DNA of 64,000 nt from Dermatophagoides farinae (taxonomy: Eukaryota; Arthropoda; Arachnida; Sarcoptiformes; Pyroglyphidae): positions 434,001-498,000 of the forward strand of contig NW_027461514.1 of the NCBI RefSeq assembly GCF_024713945.1, in the 5' to 3' direction. Below, piece by piece: positions 1 to 9,074 of this stretch; position 1 is the stretch's first letter; every line of letters starts with the position of its first letter. Under the pieces are notes generated by a model, which was given only the letters and a program-made list of their open reading frames with translations, had not been told where the DNA came from and did no database searches. The position numbers and the translations under genes were made by a program.

Positions 1-3000
1 CTAAAAATCACGAAGAACTATTTGAAAAAACTGCGAAATTCTCAAATATTAACAAAGCGAATGATTCGACTACATGTTTTTCCAAGAAACAAGAAACCTT
101 AAACCAAAATAGCGATCCAACATATGAGAGCTTATTTGACCCTACAGGAACAATTTGTGACGAAAAAAATTTTTATCTAGCATCCTTTGATTATTATCAA
201 TTACCTGACCATTACCAAGTAGTTATTTCGAATGTCAAAATGTTTTTGAACTACAAACTTTACAAGGTGTTTTTAACACTCGTCACGAAGACTATCAGAA
301 CATTCCAATTCACGGATGAACAGTTCAGGCACTACATGTTTTTTTTAATTGTCAATACTTTTGGTATCCGAGACTTTAAAAACTATTGTCTGCAGAACTA
401 CATCATTACCCATGTCTTGTTGTCGAAACCTGTTTATAAACAGTACCAGATCGCCAAAAAACCCGAAATATTTTCAAACCTGGAAATCGTCAATGTCTTT
501 ATCTATTCTATATTGATTGACAGTGTTCAATACATAAGATTGCTTTATTTAGCGCTTTACAACGAAGATTTAAATGAAATGCTCATTTTACAAAAAAAAA
601 ACAAACAAGAGTTATTCAAGGATTTACTGCAGGTTCTTTCTCGCAAAATAATATGCAGAGATTTGTGGACAATAGAACCTTTAACTTACAAAGAAATAAC
701 TGACAAACGCATCACTAATCTCCTGTTTAACTCTTGCGCTTTGAACTCTGTATTGAATCAAACGAAAAACAATGAGTTTGTGCGTTTAATTCCCTATATG
801 TACAGTATAATAACAGAAATTTTTGTGGCATATAAAGAATTAAGTGAATTTGAACGTGCGTGCCCGTTTTACGGTGAGACTTGTTTTAATACTTCGTGCA
901 AGCTCAATTATCACTATGACAATGTTCTTCCCGTATGGGTCACAGAATTTATTTCGTCAGAAACAACTAACAACGAACCTGAAGAACGATTTGTGAAGTA
1001 TGAGTTCACTTCAAGTATGATTCTAACACTTTTCTTTGTTATCTTAGTTTCTATTCCACAAATAATTTTAGGGTTTTGTAGACAGTTGCAATTTGACAAA
1101 TTGATACAGTTAGACGAGCCTAACCCTGGTTCTGTAAAAACAAAAAACATAACGAACGACAAAAACTTAACTATAATTTTACTAGATTTGTCCGTTGATA
1201 AACGTTATAAGGCTTTATGCAACAACAAGTGCGTTTTTGAAATAATTCTCTCAGAAATTTTCACAAGCAAAAAAATTCATTTACTTTTGAAAGCCAATAA
1301 TTCTTACCAAGCATATTATGAAAAATTGGGAATGTCAGTAAAAAAACCTTTAAACAATGCTTTAAGTGTGTTGTTTGATAATGATAGTTCTAGCTTAGAA
1401 GATAATCAAGAATACTTCAACGTCGAAGCTACTGAATTGATCAAAATAGTCGTTGTTATATCTTTTATCATAAACCGCAATATTAATTGTGCCAATATTT
1501 GTTATAACTATTTGACTAACTCCATGCTAACATATAATATGGGCAATACCGAACTATATGACTCAGTTATAAACGTGTTCAGTACTTTATTACTTATCTA
1601 TGCGTTTTTGGATTTCAGTCTATTACAAAAAATTACTTCATGCACGCTCTCAAACAGTTTCAACTCTAAACAAGAATTTCCGACGGTTGGGAATTTTGCT
1701 GTTTCTCCGCCCTTACTGATGGAACAATTTTCGAAATTACTGTCTCAAGTCTCAACTTATTGTAATGAAATAACCCCAATTATTAAAGACTTCAACATTC
1801 TCGATAAGAACTTGCTTATCGGAATGATTGAAAGGATTTGTTTAAAAATATGTGAGAATAATTGCAACAAAATTAAAGAGTTCCTAGATCCAAACTTCAA
1901 CGCCGAACACGACGGCACAGAAACTGAGTATAACTCATATTTGACGAATCAAAGTTCGTCGCTCATCGGTGTAAAAGAATGTGGAATATACAGCGATATT
2001 ATTCAGAACATTGACTCAGAAAAACTCTCTCATGAAAACAAGGTCGTCACCCCATTAGATGCTCAAGGCAGTTTTCTGTCAGACTCAGAAAAGAATGTCT
2101 TTGACAACGCAGAAGATAGAAGTATGAACAGCAGCAATTTAACGTTACCGAGTTTGGATAACATCCAATTTTCAAACAGTATTGACAATGATGAATTACG
2201 AGCAGGAGAAGACAGTTTAAGTGACATGCTAAGTGGCGCTACTTCGGAAGAACAAGAAATTGATTACTTCAGCTTAAATGAAGAATGGGAAGCTTACAGC
2301 TCAGATGCTGAACTTGTCATTATCGACAACAATATGAATACGTCAACAGACTTTGCGTTTTCGATGATAATGAATCAAATTCAACCGGCAAATAATTATG
2401 TTGACAGTAATTTTAGAGATGTTTCAAAAAAGAGTTCAACTTCTTTTAGCGGTTTAGTTAACTTGAGACAGTTTTTACTAAACGACTTGTTGTTTTTTTC
2501 GCAAATGATTAACATAGAACCAACTGAAAATGATTCTCAAAGAATATATGCGCAATACCCGACTATACAGCCAATTTTGTTAACTTACGAAACTGAAAAG
2601 GAACCTTACAAAGCCGTAGAACAGCCTAGCTTCATGTTAGATTTAGCAATTGACACTTACAAAAACTTGTTTTACGAGATCAATATTGAGAAAAAGTATT
2701 GTGTAAACCACAAACAACCGCAATATTTTTACGAACCTTTGTATATTAGAAGTACACAACGATCTTTACACTACGAAGCTCTGAAAAAACTTAAGCTCTC
2801 GAAGTCCCGGATTGAATATAGAGTCAGTGAAAGTAAGTGCCAGTTGTTTTTAATTATGCAATATATGTGCTACTACTGTCCGAACTTGTCAATACTTCAA
2901 CACATATTTATGCCTACTTATACTGTTTTAAACACAGAGCGGCCTGCTTTGAGGGATGAACTAAAGACAATGTGCACTCAAATAAAGTCGATTGTAACTC

Positions 3001-6000
3001 AGTCTATCAATGTAAACTCCTTTGAAATGATTAAATACATTAAGGCTCGACGCTTAACTGTTGATTCTGAAAATAATTTAGATTTACTTTGCTACGCACT
3101 ACATGTATATCCGCATGAGTTACGTACCGTTTTTGACATCGACGAGAAAGACTTAACTTATGACGTAGCGGTTCGGAAACTTCTTACAATGAATGTTAAC
3201 GAGGTCCAGCGTTCCTTCAAAAAAATTCATGACGCTCATATATCCTTTTACAGCAACAGCAAGACTAACATTAATTGTGCGCTGTTAATCAACTACGAAG
3301 CTCCTGATCAGCCCGCTTTCAGTGCTACTCCAGTTTTTTCTGACTTTGAACATATTCTCCCTGTCTATGTAAAATTCAAAGAACTGCGCAACTTCACCTT
3401 GCAACATCAGATTACATACAATTTCGATATCAATGGAAATCCATACCCCACACTTCTTTCAAAAAACTTTTTAATTGAAGCTTGTAAAGACATAAAGCAG
3501 GAAATCACCACCAAGATCGCACAAACACTTCTTACTATTGTCCAAATCATCGTTAGTTCTCGATCTTATTACTCTAGAAATTCTCCAACACTTGTCCGGT
3601 TGTATCTTAGTGTTTGTAATGCGAGCAACAATTCTCGCGGAGCTTTGGTATCACATGTTGAAACTTCAATAAACACTTCAGAAGGTGAAAAGAAATTTGA
3701 AATTGGGCCTGGTAATAGCAAATCGAGCTACAGTCAGGAAACTATTTTAGGCACTGAAAATTTGCATGGCTTTGTTTTACCAGACCTAGTAGATGCGATC
3801 TCAGCCTTTGATGACGATGCTTGTTCTCAAGTATATGAGCTTTATTACGATTTTTTGAGTGCAGATTCCATGAAGTTGACTCTGGAAAACGAGAGTGATT
3901 CCGACTATGACTCTGACAACACACCTGTTACATTGTGTAAATTCGATTTGGAAACTCTTTCTACGCTTGTCGATTGCAAGTCATTTTTGTACTCCGATTG
4001 CCAAAAATTGATCAATAAACTCCTTCTAAATTTGTCTATACAGAACAACATGAACACGAAAATTGATTTGATAATGAAACTTTCTCGAGTTGCAATATTT
4101 GGCATAGAAGATTCTTTTATTTACGGCTGTACGACAACTATTTTAAATATTAACAATATTTTGCAGCGAATTTACAATTCTTCTTATCGTAACTGTCTGC
4201 TTCACTGTCTGGAAGTTTCACTTGACTCGTTATTTACAGAAGCCTGCTTTCACTTGAGCTCTATCAAAGAGCCAATCAAATCTTCTTATTTCATTGAATC
4301 TAAACAACTTGTACAATGTTTCAGAGCAGTGTACGCTAGTATTATTAATATAAGTGAGATTCTCATCGACGAGAAAGTTCCGAATTTTACGAAGATTCCG
4401 GACAAATACCTGAAGAAAAAGATGAATCACAGCCTCTACTTGGACGTCGAATATGACGGCTTTAAGTCTTGCTCTAACACGAACAACATTACTGACGAAT
4501 TCACTGAAACAGACTCGGACATCAACCATGAATATCTCAACCAAAGAGTTGAACGTATGTTATCGTCCTCACGATCTGAACTGCTTTTGTGGGAAATTTT
4601 GTCTGATGTTTTACATAAAGTAGAAGAATACAACGAGTTTAGTAGCATTATTACAGATATAAAACTTGATCCAGACTCTAAGAAGTCCAAACGTAGAAGA
4701 AACAACCAATATTCGCTCCACAAAGACAAACAGGATAAAAGCCACCGAGCTTTGTCTCAGTCTTATATTCAAAATACAGAACAGGATCCGTCAAATTCTG
4801 CTAAAGTGTATAAAGAGTCTGACGAATTTAATATCACAAATATTCCCATGTTTATGAATGCTCTCCAACCACTTATTGAAGCGTTCATTCTCCGGTGTGG
4901 TATAGGAATTCTGAACGACTTTAAGTTGAACTATTGCACACCAAACATGCTCAATTGCGCTACTTGTCACACCACTTGGGGTTTGTTAGTTCCCAAAACG
5001 ATTACGTTTCCAAAATTCGGTTCAAAGGACCAACTGGCGAGCGACAACAATATAGCTGTTTCTAACGGACTCTTTGTGCATTGTGCGCTCAAGGCTCTAG
5101 AGTTTTATTGTACAAGCGAAAACAAACCTTTATCCAACTACTACAACATCTTGTACAAATTTGTTGAAAAGCACTCGATCTTGATAAATTTGATGATAAG
5201 ACAACAGCCGATTCTTTTGTTAAGTTCTTTCAATTTATTACTGTTCGTAGCTACTTCGCTCATCAGCTTCGATAACAAGAGATCTTATTTCAGACTTCGT
5301 ATTATTCAGCTCAAAAATTGGTCTGCTAAAGACCAAATAACTCTAATTGTGAACCGAGAAAACATTTTACATGACACTTTTACACAACTGCTAGAACACA
5401 AAAACTACATTTCAAATTTCTCTATTATTTTCGAAGGTGAAGAAGGTGTCGATGAGGGCGGATTAACTCGTGAATTTTACCGACTTCTATCCAAGGAAAT
5501 TTTCAACCCTGATTACTGTATGTTTGTGAAAGTCAGCGACAAAGGCACGGATTACCACATCAATCCTCTCAGTCGCATTGACCCAGATCATCTAGAATGC
5601 TTCAGGCTTATTGGACTCATTACAGCTAAATGTTTGTTTGACGGCTACTATTTGGATGCTCACTTTACCCGTCCACTTTACAAAATAATAGTTGGAAAAA
5701 CTTTAACTCCTTCTGATTCACAGTTCATTGACGAACAGTACTACACGAACTTGCAGCAACTGCTGGACAACTCTATAGAAAATTTGGGGCTGGAGCTGTA
5801 CTTTAATATCGACATTGTAGAGTTTGATCAGATAAAGACAACTGAGCTCATTCCGAACGGAAACAACATCCCCGTTACTGACGACAACAAGTTGGAATAC
5901 GTAAACTTGCTTTGCGAGTTTAAGTGTCTCAGAGGGATCAAGGAACAGGTAACCGCTTTCATGAAAGGCTTTAACAGCTTGATTCCGAGGTTCTTAATTT

Positions 6001-6404
6001 CTATTTTCGACGAAATGGAAATCGAACTTCTCATTTGTGGATTGCCAGACATTTCCATTGACGACCTGCAAGCTCATACAATATACAGCAACTATGTAAA
6101 AGAAGATAAGACAATCATTCACTTTTGGGAAGTGTTGCGAGAATTCGATACCAATCAGGTCGCTTCTTTTCTCCAGTTCGTAACGGGTTCTGGTAAAGTA
6201 CCTTTAGGCGGGTTCAAGAACCTGATGGGCAACAATGGAATTCAATATTTCACCATCACCAAGGTTGACAACGTAAATCGACTCCCCACAGCCCACACTT
6301 GCTTCAACCAACTCGAGCTTCCTAGCTATGAGTCAAAAGAAATTTTAAAAACTAAGCTTTTGCAAGCTATTATGGAAGGTCGAGACGGCTTTGGGTTTAC
6401 CTAA
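1..6404 (+). CDS. HUWE1: HUWE1/Tom1-type HECT E3 ubiquitin ligase (5' end outside window)
   Basis: The reading frame is open from base 3, so the gene starts upstream. An ATG at 240 is internal, and at least 2133 codons lie in the window. The last ~380 residues (about 5270-6402) are a complete HECT domain: an EGEEGVDEGGLTREF segment, the FVTGSGKVPLGGF segment and the catalytic-Cys motif AHTCFNQLELP (Cys codon at 6300-6302), ending in GFGFT. This tail is that of the Tom1/HUWE1/UPL1 class, which ubiquitinates histones, ribosomal and stress-response proteins in nucleus and cytosol. The long region before it is divergent and helical. It has an acidic Ser/Asp-rich stretch at about 1900-2330 and a basic patch near 4680 (KKSKRRRNN), as is usual for these giant ligases. 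No internal stop or intron is needed. HECT assignment is certain. The subfamily rests on the C-terminal lobe. Confidence 0.93.
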   Translation, partial: KNHEELFEKTAKFSNINKANDSTTCFSKKQETLNQNSDPTYESLFDPTGTICDEKNFYLASFDYYQLPDHYQVVISNVKMFLNYKLYKVFLTLVTKTIRTFQFTDEQFRHYMFFLIVNTFGIRDFKNYCLQNYIITHVLLSKPVYKQYQIAKKPEIFSNLEIVNVFIYSILIDSVQYIRLLYLALYNEDLNEMLILQKKNKQELFKDLLQVLSRKIICRDLWTIEPLTYKEITDKRITNLLFNSCALNSVLNQTKNNEFVRLIPYMYSIITEIFVAYKELSEFERACPFYGETCFNTSCKLNYHYDNVLPVWVTEFISSETTNNEPEERFVKYEFTSSMILTLFFVILVSIPQIILGFCRQLQFDKLIQLDEPNPGSVKTKNITNDKNLTIILLDLSVDKRYKALCNNKCVFEIILSEIFTSKKIHLLLKANNSYQAYYEKLGMSVKKPLNNALSVLFDNDSSSLEDNQEYFNVEATELIKIVVVISFIINRNINCANICYNYLTNSMLTYNMGNTELYDSVINVFSTLLLIYAFLDFSLLQKITSCTLSNSFNSKQEFPTVGNFAVSPPLLMEQFSKLLSQVSTYCNEITPIIKDFNILDKNLLIGMIERICLKICENNCNKIKEFLDPNFNAEHDGTETEYNSYLTNQSSSLIGVKECGIYSDIIQNIDSEKLSHENKVVTPLDAQGSFLSDSEKNVFDNAEDRSMNSSNLTLPSLDNIQFSNSIDNDELRAGEDSLSDMLSGATSEEQEIDYFSLNEEWEAYSSDAELVIIDNNMNTSTDFAFSMIMNQIQPANNYVDSNFRDVSKKSSTSFSGLVNLRQFLLNDLLFFSQMINIEPTENDSQRIYAQYPTIQPILLTYETEKEPYKAVEQPSFMLDLAIDTYKNLFYEINIEKKYCVNHKQPQYFYEPLYIRSTQRSLHYEALKKLKLSKSRIEYRVSESKCQLFLIMQYMCYYCPNLSILQHIFMPTYTVLNTERPALRDELKTMCTQIKSIVTQSINVNSFEMIKYIKARRLTVDSENNLDLLCYALHVYPHELRTVFDIDEKDLTYDVAVRKLLTMNVNEVQRSFKKIHDAHISFYSNSKTNINCALLINYEAPDQPAFSATPVFSDFEHILPVYVKFKELRNFTLQHQITYNFDINGNPYPTLLSKNFLIEACKDIKQEITTKIAQTLLTIVQIIVSSRSYYSRNSPTLVRLYLSVCNASNNSRGALVSHVETSINTSEGEKKFEIGPGNSKSSYSQETILGTENLHGFVLPDLVDAISAFDDDACSQVYELYYDFLSADSMKLTLENESDSDYDSDNTPVTLCKFDLETLSTLVDCKSFLYSDCQKLINKLLLNLSIQNNMNTKIDLIMKLSRVAIFGIEDSFIYGCTTTILNINNILQRIYNSSYRNCLLHCLEVSLDSLFTEACFHLSSIKEPIKSSYFIESKQLVQCFRAVYASIINISEILIDEKVPNFTKIPDKYLKKKMNHSLYLDVEYDGFKSCSNTNNITDEFTETDSDINHEYLNQRVERMLSSSRSELLLWEILSDVLHKVEEYNEFSSIITDIKLDPDSKKSKRRRNNQYSLHKDKQDKSHRALSQSYIQNTEQDPSNSAKVYKESDEFNITNIPMFMNALQPLIEAFILRCGIGILNDFKLNYCTPNMLNCATCHTTWGLLVPKTITFPKFGSKDQLASDNNIAVSNGLFVHCALKALEFYCTSENKPLSNYYNILYKFVEKHSILINLMIRQQPILLLSSFNLLLFVATSLISFDNKRSYFRLRIIQLKNWSAKDQITLIVNRENILHDTFTQLLEHKNYISNFSIIFEGEEGVDEGGLTREFYRLLSKEIFNPDYCMFVKVSDKGTDYHINPLSRIDPDHLECFRLIGLITAKCLFDGYYLDAHFTRPLYKIIVGKTLTPSDSQFIDEQYYTNLQQLLDNSIENLGLELYFNIDIVEFDQIKTTELIPNGNNIPVTDDNKLEYVNLLCEFKCLRGIKEQVTAFMKGFNSLIPRFLISIFDEMEIELLICGLPDISIDDLQAHTIYSNYVKEDKTIIHFWEVLREFDTNQVASFLQFVTGSGKVPLGGFKNLMGNNGIQYFTITKVDNVNRLPTAHTCFNQLELPSYESKEILKTKLLQAIMEGRDGFGFT

Positions 6405-7094
6405 ATTTTTTTGTAATACTAAAAACGATCTTCAATTCATGCCTTTCGTTTTTGTGGTTTTACATTGTCAAACTTTTTTTTATGTACCGATCCTTTGTTA
6501 TTTGACAATTATTTTTTGATTTTAAACAGTTATGACGTTAAAAGTAATATAAAAATATTGACATTAGTCATTAGCACGTACGTCTATACCAAAAATGAAA
6601 AATTTTCGTACAAAGAATTTTGACATAAAGAGTTAAATAAGATATGCAGTACAGCACACATTCCTGTACACATCGTAAATGATAGATGGAAACGAAAATT
6701 TTATAAATCGATGTCAATTATCTAAGCTGATCCTTATTAAGCTAGATTGGATATTCTGCCAAGTACTACTGTGACTTGACTTCCATTATGTTTAGTACGC
6801 AGCAAATTTTATCAGCATCAATTATAAATGATCTTGTTAGAAGTTTTGATTTTTAACTGCACAAACCGTTTTAACCTGCTTGAACTCCAAATTATATATC
6901 TACTGCTGAATGTGGTGCGTTCATAATTTGCTGATGTTACGAAAAGTCTAATTATCTGCTAGCTATTCTTAATAAAACAAAATAAAGACCAAGTGATCTA
7001 CACTATCTCTATTTCGTCCGATACAAAAGGTGCAATCAAAGTTCTAGGATAACAATTTCTTAATTTCAAAAACTGAAAACGAGATAGCTACGAT
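6405..7094. other. Largest gene-free interval (690 bp)
   Basis: This AT-rich stretch lies between the HECT gene and the FHA gene. I see no ORF of useful length on either strand and no spliced frame starting with ATG. There is no tRNA B-box and none of the U1/U2/U4/U6 snRNA signature strings. It is more than twice the typical gap here, so a non-coding RNA or a long promoter is possible, but nothing in it is recognisable to me. Confidence 0.4.
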
Positions 7095-7544
7095 ATGGAA
7101 ACAATAAGTACAGAAAAAACATTCAACATATCGGAAAATATAGAAATCGTCAGTCCGAGTGAGAAATGCCAAACAGACATTAAGGATGACTGGTATCTAT
7201 TTATAATAAAAAATAATTTTTGTGAAAGTAAGTGAACAAAACCAGACTAACTGATTTTAGAGTGTTTACCTCTTGACGAGAACAACTTCCTCATTGGAAA
7301 AAACTGGAACAAAGTTCAAATTATCAGCACGAATCAAAGTGTAAGTCGGAAACACGCTTTGTTATATTTCAACAAAACGAAGACATTTGAAAAGCTGCAG
7401 CCTTACATATGTGATTTGAACAGTACTAACGGAACTTTTGTCAACAGCACGCAAATTGAACCAAACGAACCTGTCATGTTGCGGGACGGCGATATTATTA
7501 AGCTAGGAGCATCAAAAAAAGAATACTTAATTTTACGAAGCTGA
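7095..7544 (+). CDS. PML1: SNIP1/Pml1/Dawdle-type FHA-domain splicing protein (2 exons)
   Basis: Two exons, 7095-7227 and 7261-7544, join across a 33-nt intron into a 138-residue protein. Nearly all of the second exon is one FHA domain. FLIGK opens it, SVSRKHA is the phosphothreonine-binding loop, LNSTNGTFVN is the conserved NGTF turn, and IEPNEP...DGDIIKLGASKKEYLIL closes it. The IEP and (S/K)(R/K)EY(L/V)L signatures are typical of SNIP1, yeast Pml1 and plant Dawdle. Pml1 is a subunit of the RES pre-mRNA retention and splicing complex, and a RES-like role is inferred. The protein is short, without the long RS/basic N-terminus of the animal forms. The start is the ATG at 7095. The splice site is required, because without it the frame ends at TGA a few bases into the intron. 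Confidence 0.85.
7228..7260 (+). other. Intron, 33 nt (FHA gene)
   Basis: Begins GTAAGT and ends GATTTTAG, with a branch-like CTAAC 9 nt before the end. Splicing joins GAA-A to AG-TGT in frame and brings the FHA domain under an ATG. Unspliced reading meets TGA at once. Confidence 0.85.
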
Positions 7545-7596
7545 TGCAAAAGCTACGTCACTCTGCGAATTACTCATGAGACGTCTTTGAACAACT

Positions 7597-7677
7597 GCAA
7601 GGATGCCCGAGTGGTTAAGGGGGAAGACTTAAGATCTTCTGTCGAGAGACGCATGGGTTCGAACCCCATTCCTTGCA
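7597..7677 (+). tRNA. tRNA-Leu (UAA)
   Basis: A class II tRNA. The 7-bp acceptor stem is GCAAGGA/TCCTTGC with discriminator A at 7677. The A box is TGCCCGAGTGG and the B box GGTTCGAACCCC. The anticodon stem is GAAGA/TCTTC around the loop CTTAAGA, so the anticodon TAA lies at 7630-7632 and reads UUA. A long variable arm precedes the T stem ATGGG/CCCAT, as expected for Leu. No intron. It lies 52 bp after the FHA gene, and a short T run follows as a possible Pol III terminator. Confidence 0.96.
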
Positions 7678-7711
7678 TTTTTAATATATGAATTTTAAAT
7701 ATAGATTTATA

Positions 7712-8953
7712 TTAAGCTAGCCAAGCCTTGAAATCGAGTGGTTCGGATTTGCTGGAACAAAATTCAACTTCTTGAACGTTGACTTTTTTTTGTGAATCCT
7801 GTGTTATGGGCGCGATGTCATAATGGGGTATTTTCCCAGATCTCCACATCATTATTATAGCATTTGCTGCTTTCATTAAGTCTAACAATCCTCCTTTTAC
7901 GTAATGGTTTTGTTTTTTGGCGACTTCTTTCACAACATCTTCTGCAGTTTGCACATTAACGCAATAAACGTCAAAGTACTCTTGTAAAAATTGCACTTTG
8001 TCAACTTGTCTGTCTAAAATCCGCTGTACAGCTCCAAGAATGACAGACTCATCGTTCGACTCCAGCATTCCATGCATGAGAGCCATACAAGGGTCGTACT
8101 TGTGCAGGTCCAAAACGCCGGGGGTGTCACTCAGTTTAATATTACTAAACAGTTGAAAATCGCTTTTTCTAGTTGTAACACCGGGTTTGTTGCCAGTCAC
8201 CGCGTGCTTTGTGTTACGCATCATGCTATTAATGACACTGCTTTTCCCCACGTTAGGGTACCCTACAAAAACTACAGAAATTGGTCTAGGAGCCGCGTCA
8301 GAACCAGTCGTGTCTTTGCGAGCTATTTTATTTAGAATATTCATTAGTTGATAGCACCCTAATGGTGAGTAACCGCTGCTCAACTGCTCTTTGCTAGCCT
8401 GATAGGCTTTTGTCTTCAGATTTTCTGTCGAGGAGTGCTTGCTGCGACTTTTCGTCGTTATAGATCGAAAACTGCAACAATAATAGTACTGCGAATAATA
8501 TTTCAGCCAGTTTTCCACGGTAGCCGCGTCAGGAACCAAGTCAACTTTATTCAAAAGCAGCACTAGTGTTTTATTTTCCTTGTCTGCCAGCGCCTCTAAC
8601 GCTTCATTCCTGAAATCTTGAGGGTGTCTCGCATCTAAAACCTCAATAATAACGTCAGCTTCGAGCACTGACGAAGTCTGAATGCTCATAAACTTTTTAT
8701 TTACATTTAGAGACACACGAAGCTGTTCTCTGTCCGCATTTTCCTCTAATTTCTTTTTTAATTCTTCTTCGTATTCTTCGTTGAGCTGGTTCTGATCCTG
8801 CGAGAGACGAAGCAGTATTTCAGAACTGAGATTTCTGACTTTTTTGCCACCAAGATTCGTTTTAAACTGCACTCCTTTGGTTGCTTTATTTTTTTGACCG
8901 ACTTGCTCACTTTTATTGACTTTTACTTTTATGTTTTTTTCATTCTTTTTCAT
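7712..8953 (-). CDS. NUG1: Nug1/GNL3 (nucleostemin-type) nucleolar GTPase
   Basis: A 413-residue protein with circularly permuted GTPase motifs. G4 NKVD (about 135-138) comes before G1 GYPNVGKSS (231-239), G2 KPGVTT (257-262) and G3 DTPG (276-279). The order G4-G1-G3 with DVIIEVLDARHPQDFR in front is the YlqF/MMR1-HSR1 class. The tail KGGLLDLMKAANAIIMMWRSGKIP matches Nug1/Grn1/nucleostemin, which act in nuclear 60S ribosome assembly and export. The N-terminus is Lys-rich, as in the family. The start is the ATG at 8953. The frame is open a little further upstream but holds only a TTG there. It is divergent from the adaptin gene with 121 bp between the two starts. Confidence 0.88.
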   Translation of the reverse strand: MKKNEKNIKVKVNKSEQVGQKNKATKGVQFKTNLGGKKVRNLSSEILLRLSQDQNQLNEEYEEELKKKLEENADREQLRVSLNVNKKFMSIQTSSVLEADVIIEVLDARHPQDFRNEALEALADKENKTLVLLLNKVDLVPDAATVENWLKYYSQYYYCCSFRSITTKSRSKHSSTENLKTKAYQASKEQLSSGYSPLGCYQLMNILNKIARKDTTGSDAAPRPISVVFVGYPNVGKSSVINSMMRNTKHAVTGNKPGVTTRKSDFQLFSNIKLSDTPGVLDLHKYDPCMALMHGMLESNDESVILGAVQRILDRQVDKVQFLQEYFDVYCVNVQTAEDVVKEVAKKQNHYVKGGLLDLMKAANAIIMMWRSGKIPHYDIAPITQDSQKKVNVQEVEFCSSKSEPLDFKAWLA

Positions 8954-9074
8954 AAATTTAGCATTCAAAATATTTCAAGACTCCGTAAATAAATAATGCA
9001 AAAATAAATTTTTAGAATATTATCAATTTTCTTATCGAACTTTCAGACGAGAAGCTAGTTTATTATGTTAACTG

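Noticed and set aside
2830-2860. GTAAGT in the HECT gene as a 5' splice site
   Set aside because: No suitable TTAG end follows within 45 nt and the frame is continuous through conserved-like sequence on both sides.
4230-4729. Antisense ORFs of 60-104 codons opposite the HECT gene
   Set aside because: They have no motif, odd composition and lie on the strand opposite a long homologous frame. They are shadows of it.
7341-7346. GTAAGT inside the FHA domain as a second intron
   Set aside because: The bases encode the conserved VSRKH core of the domain and must be exon.
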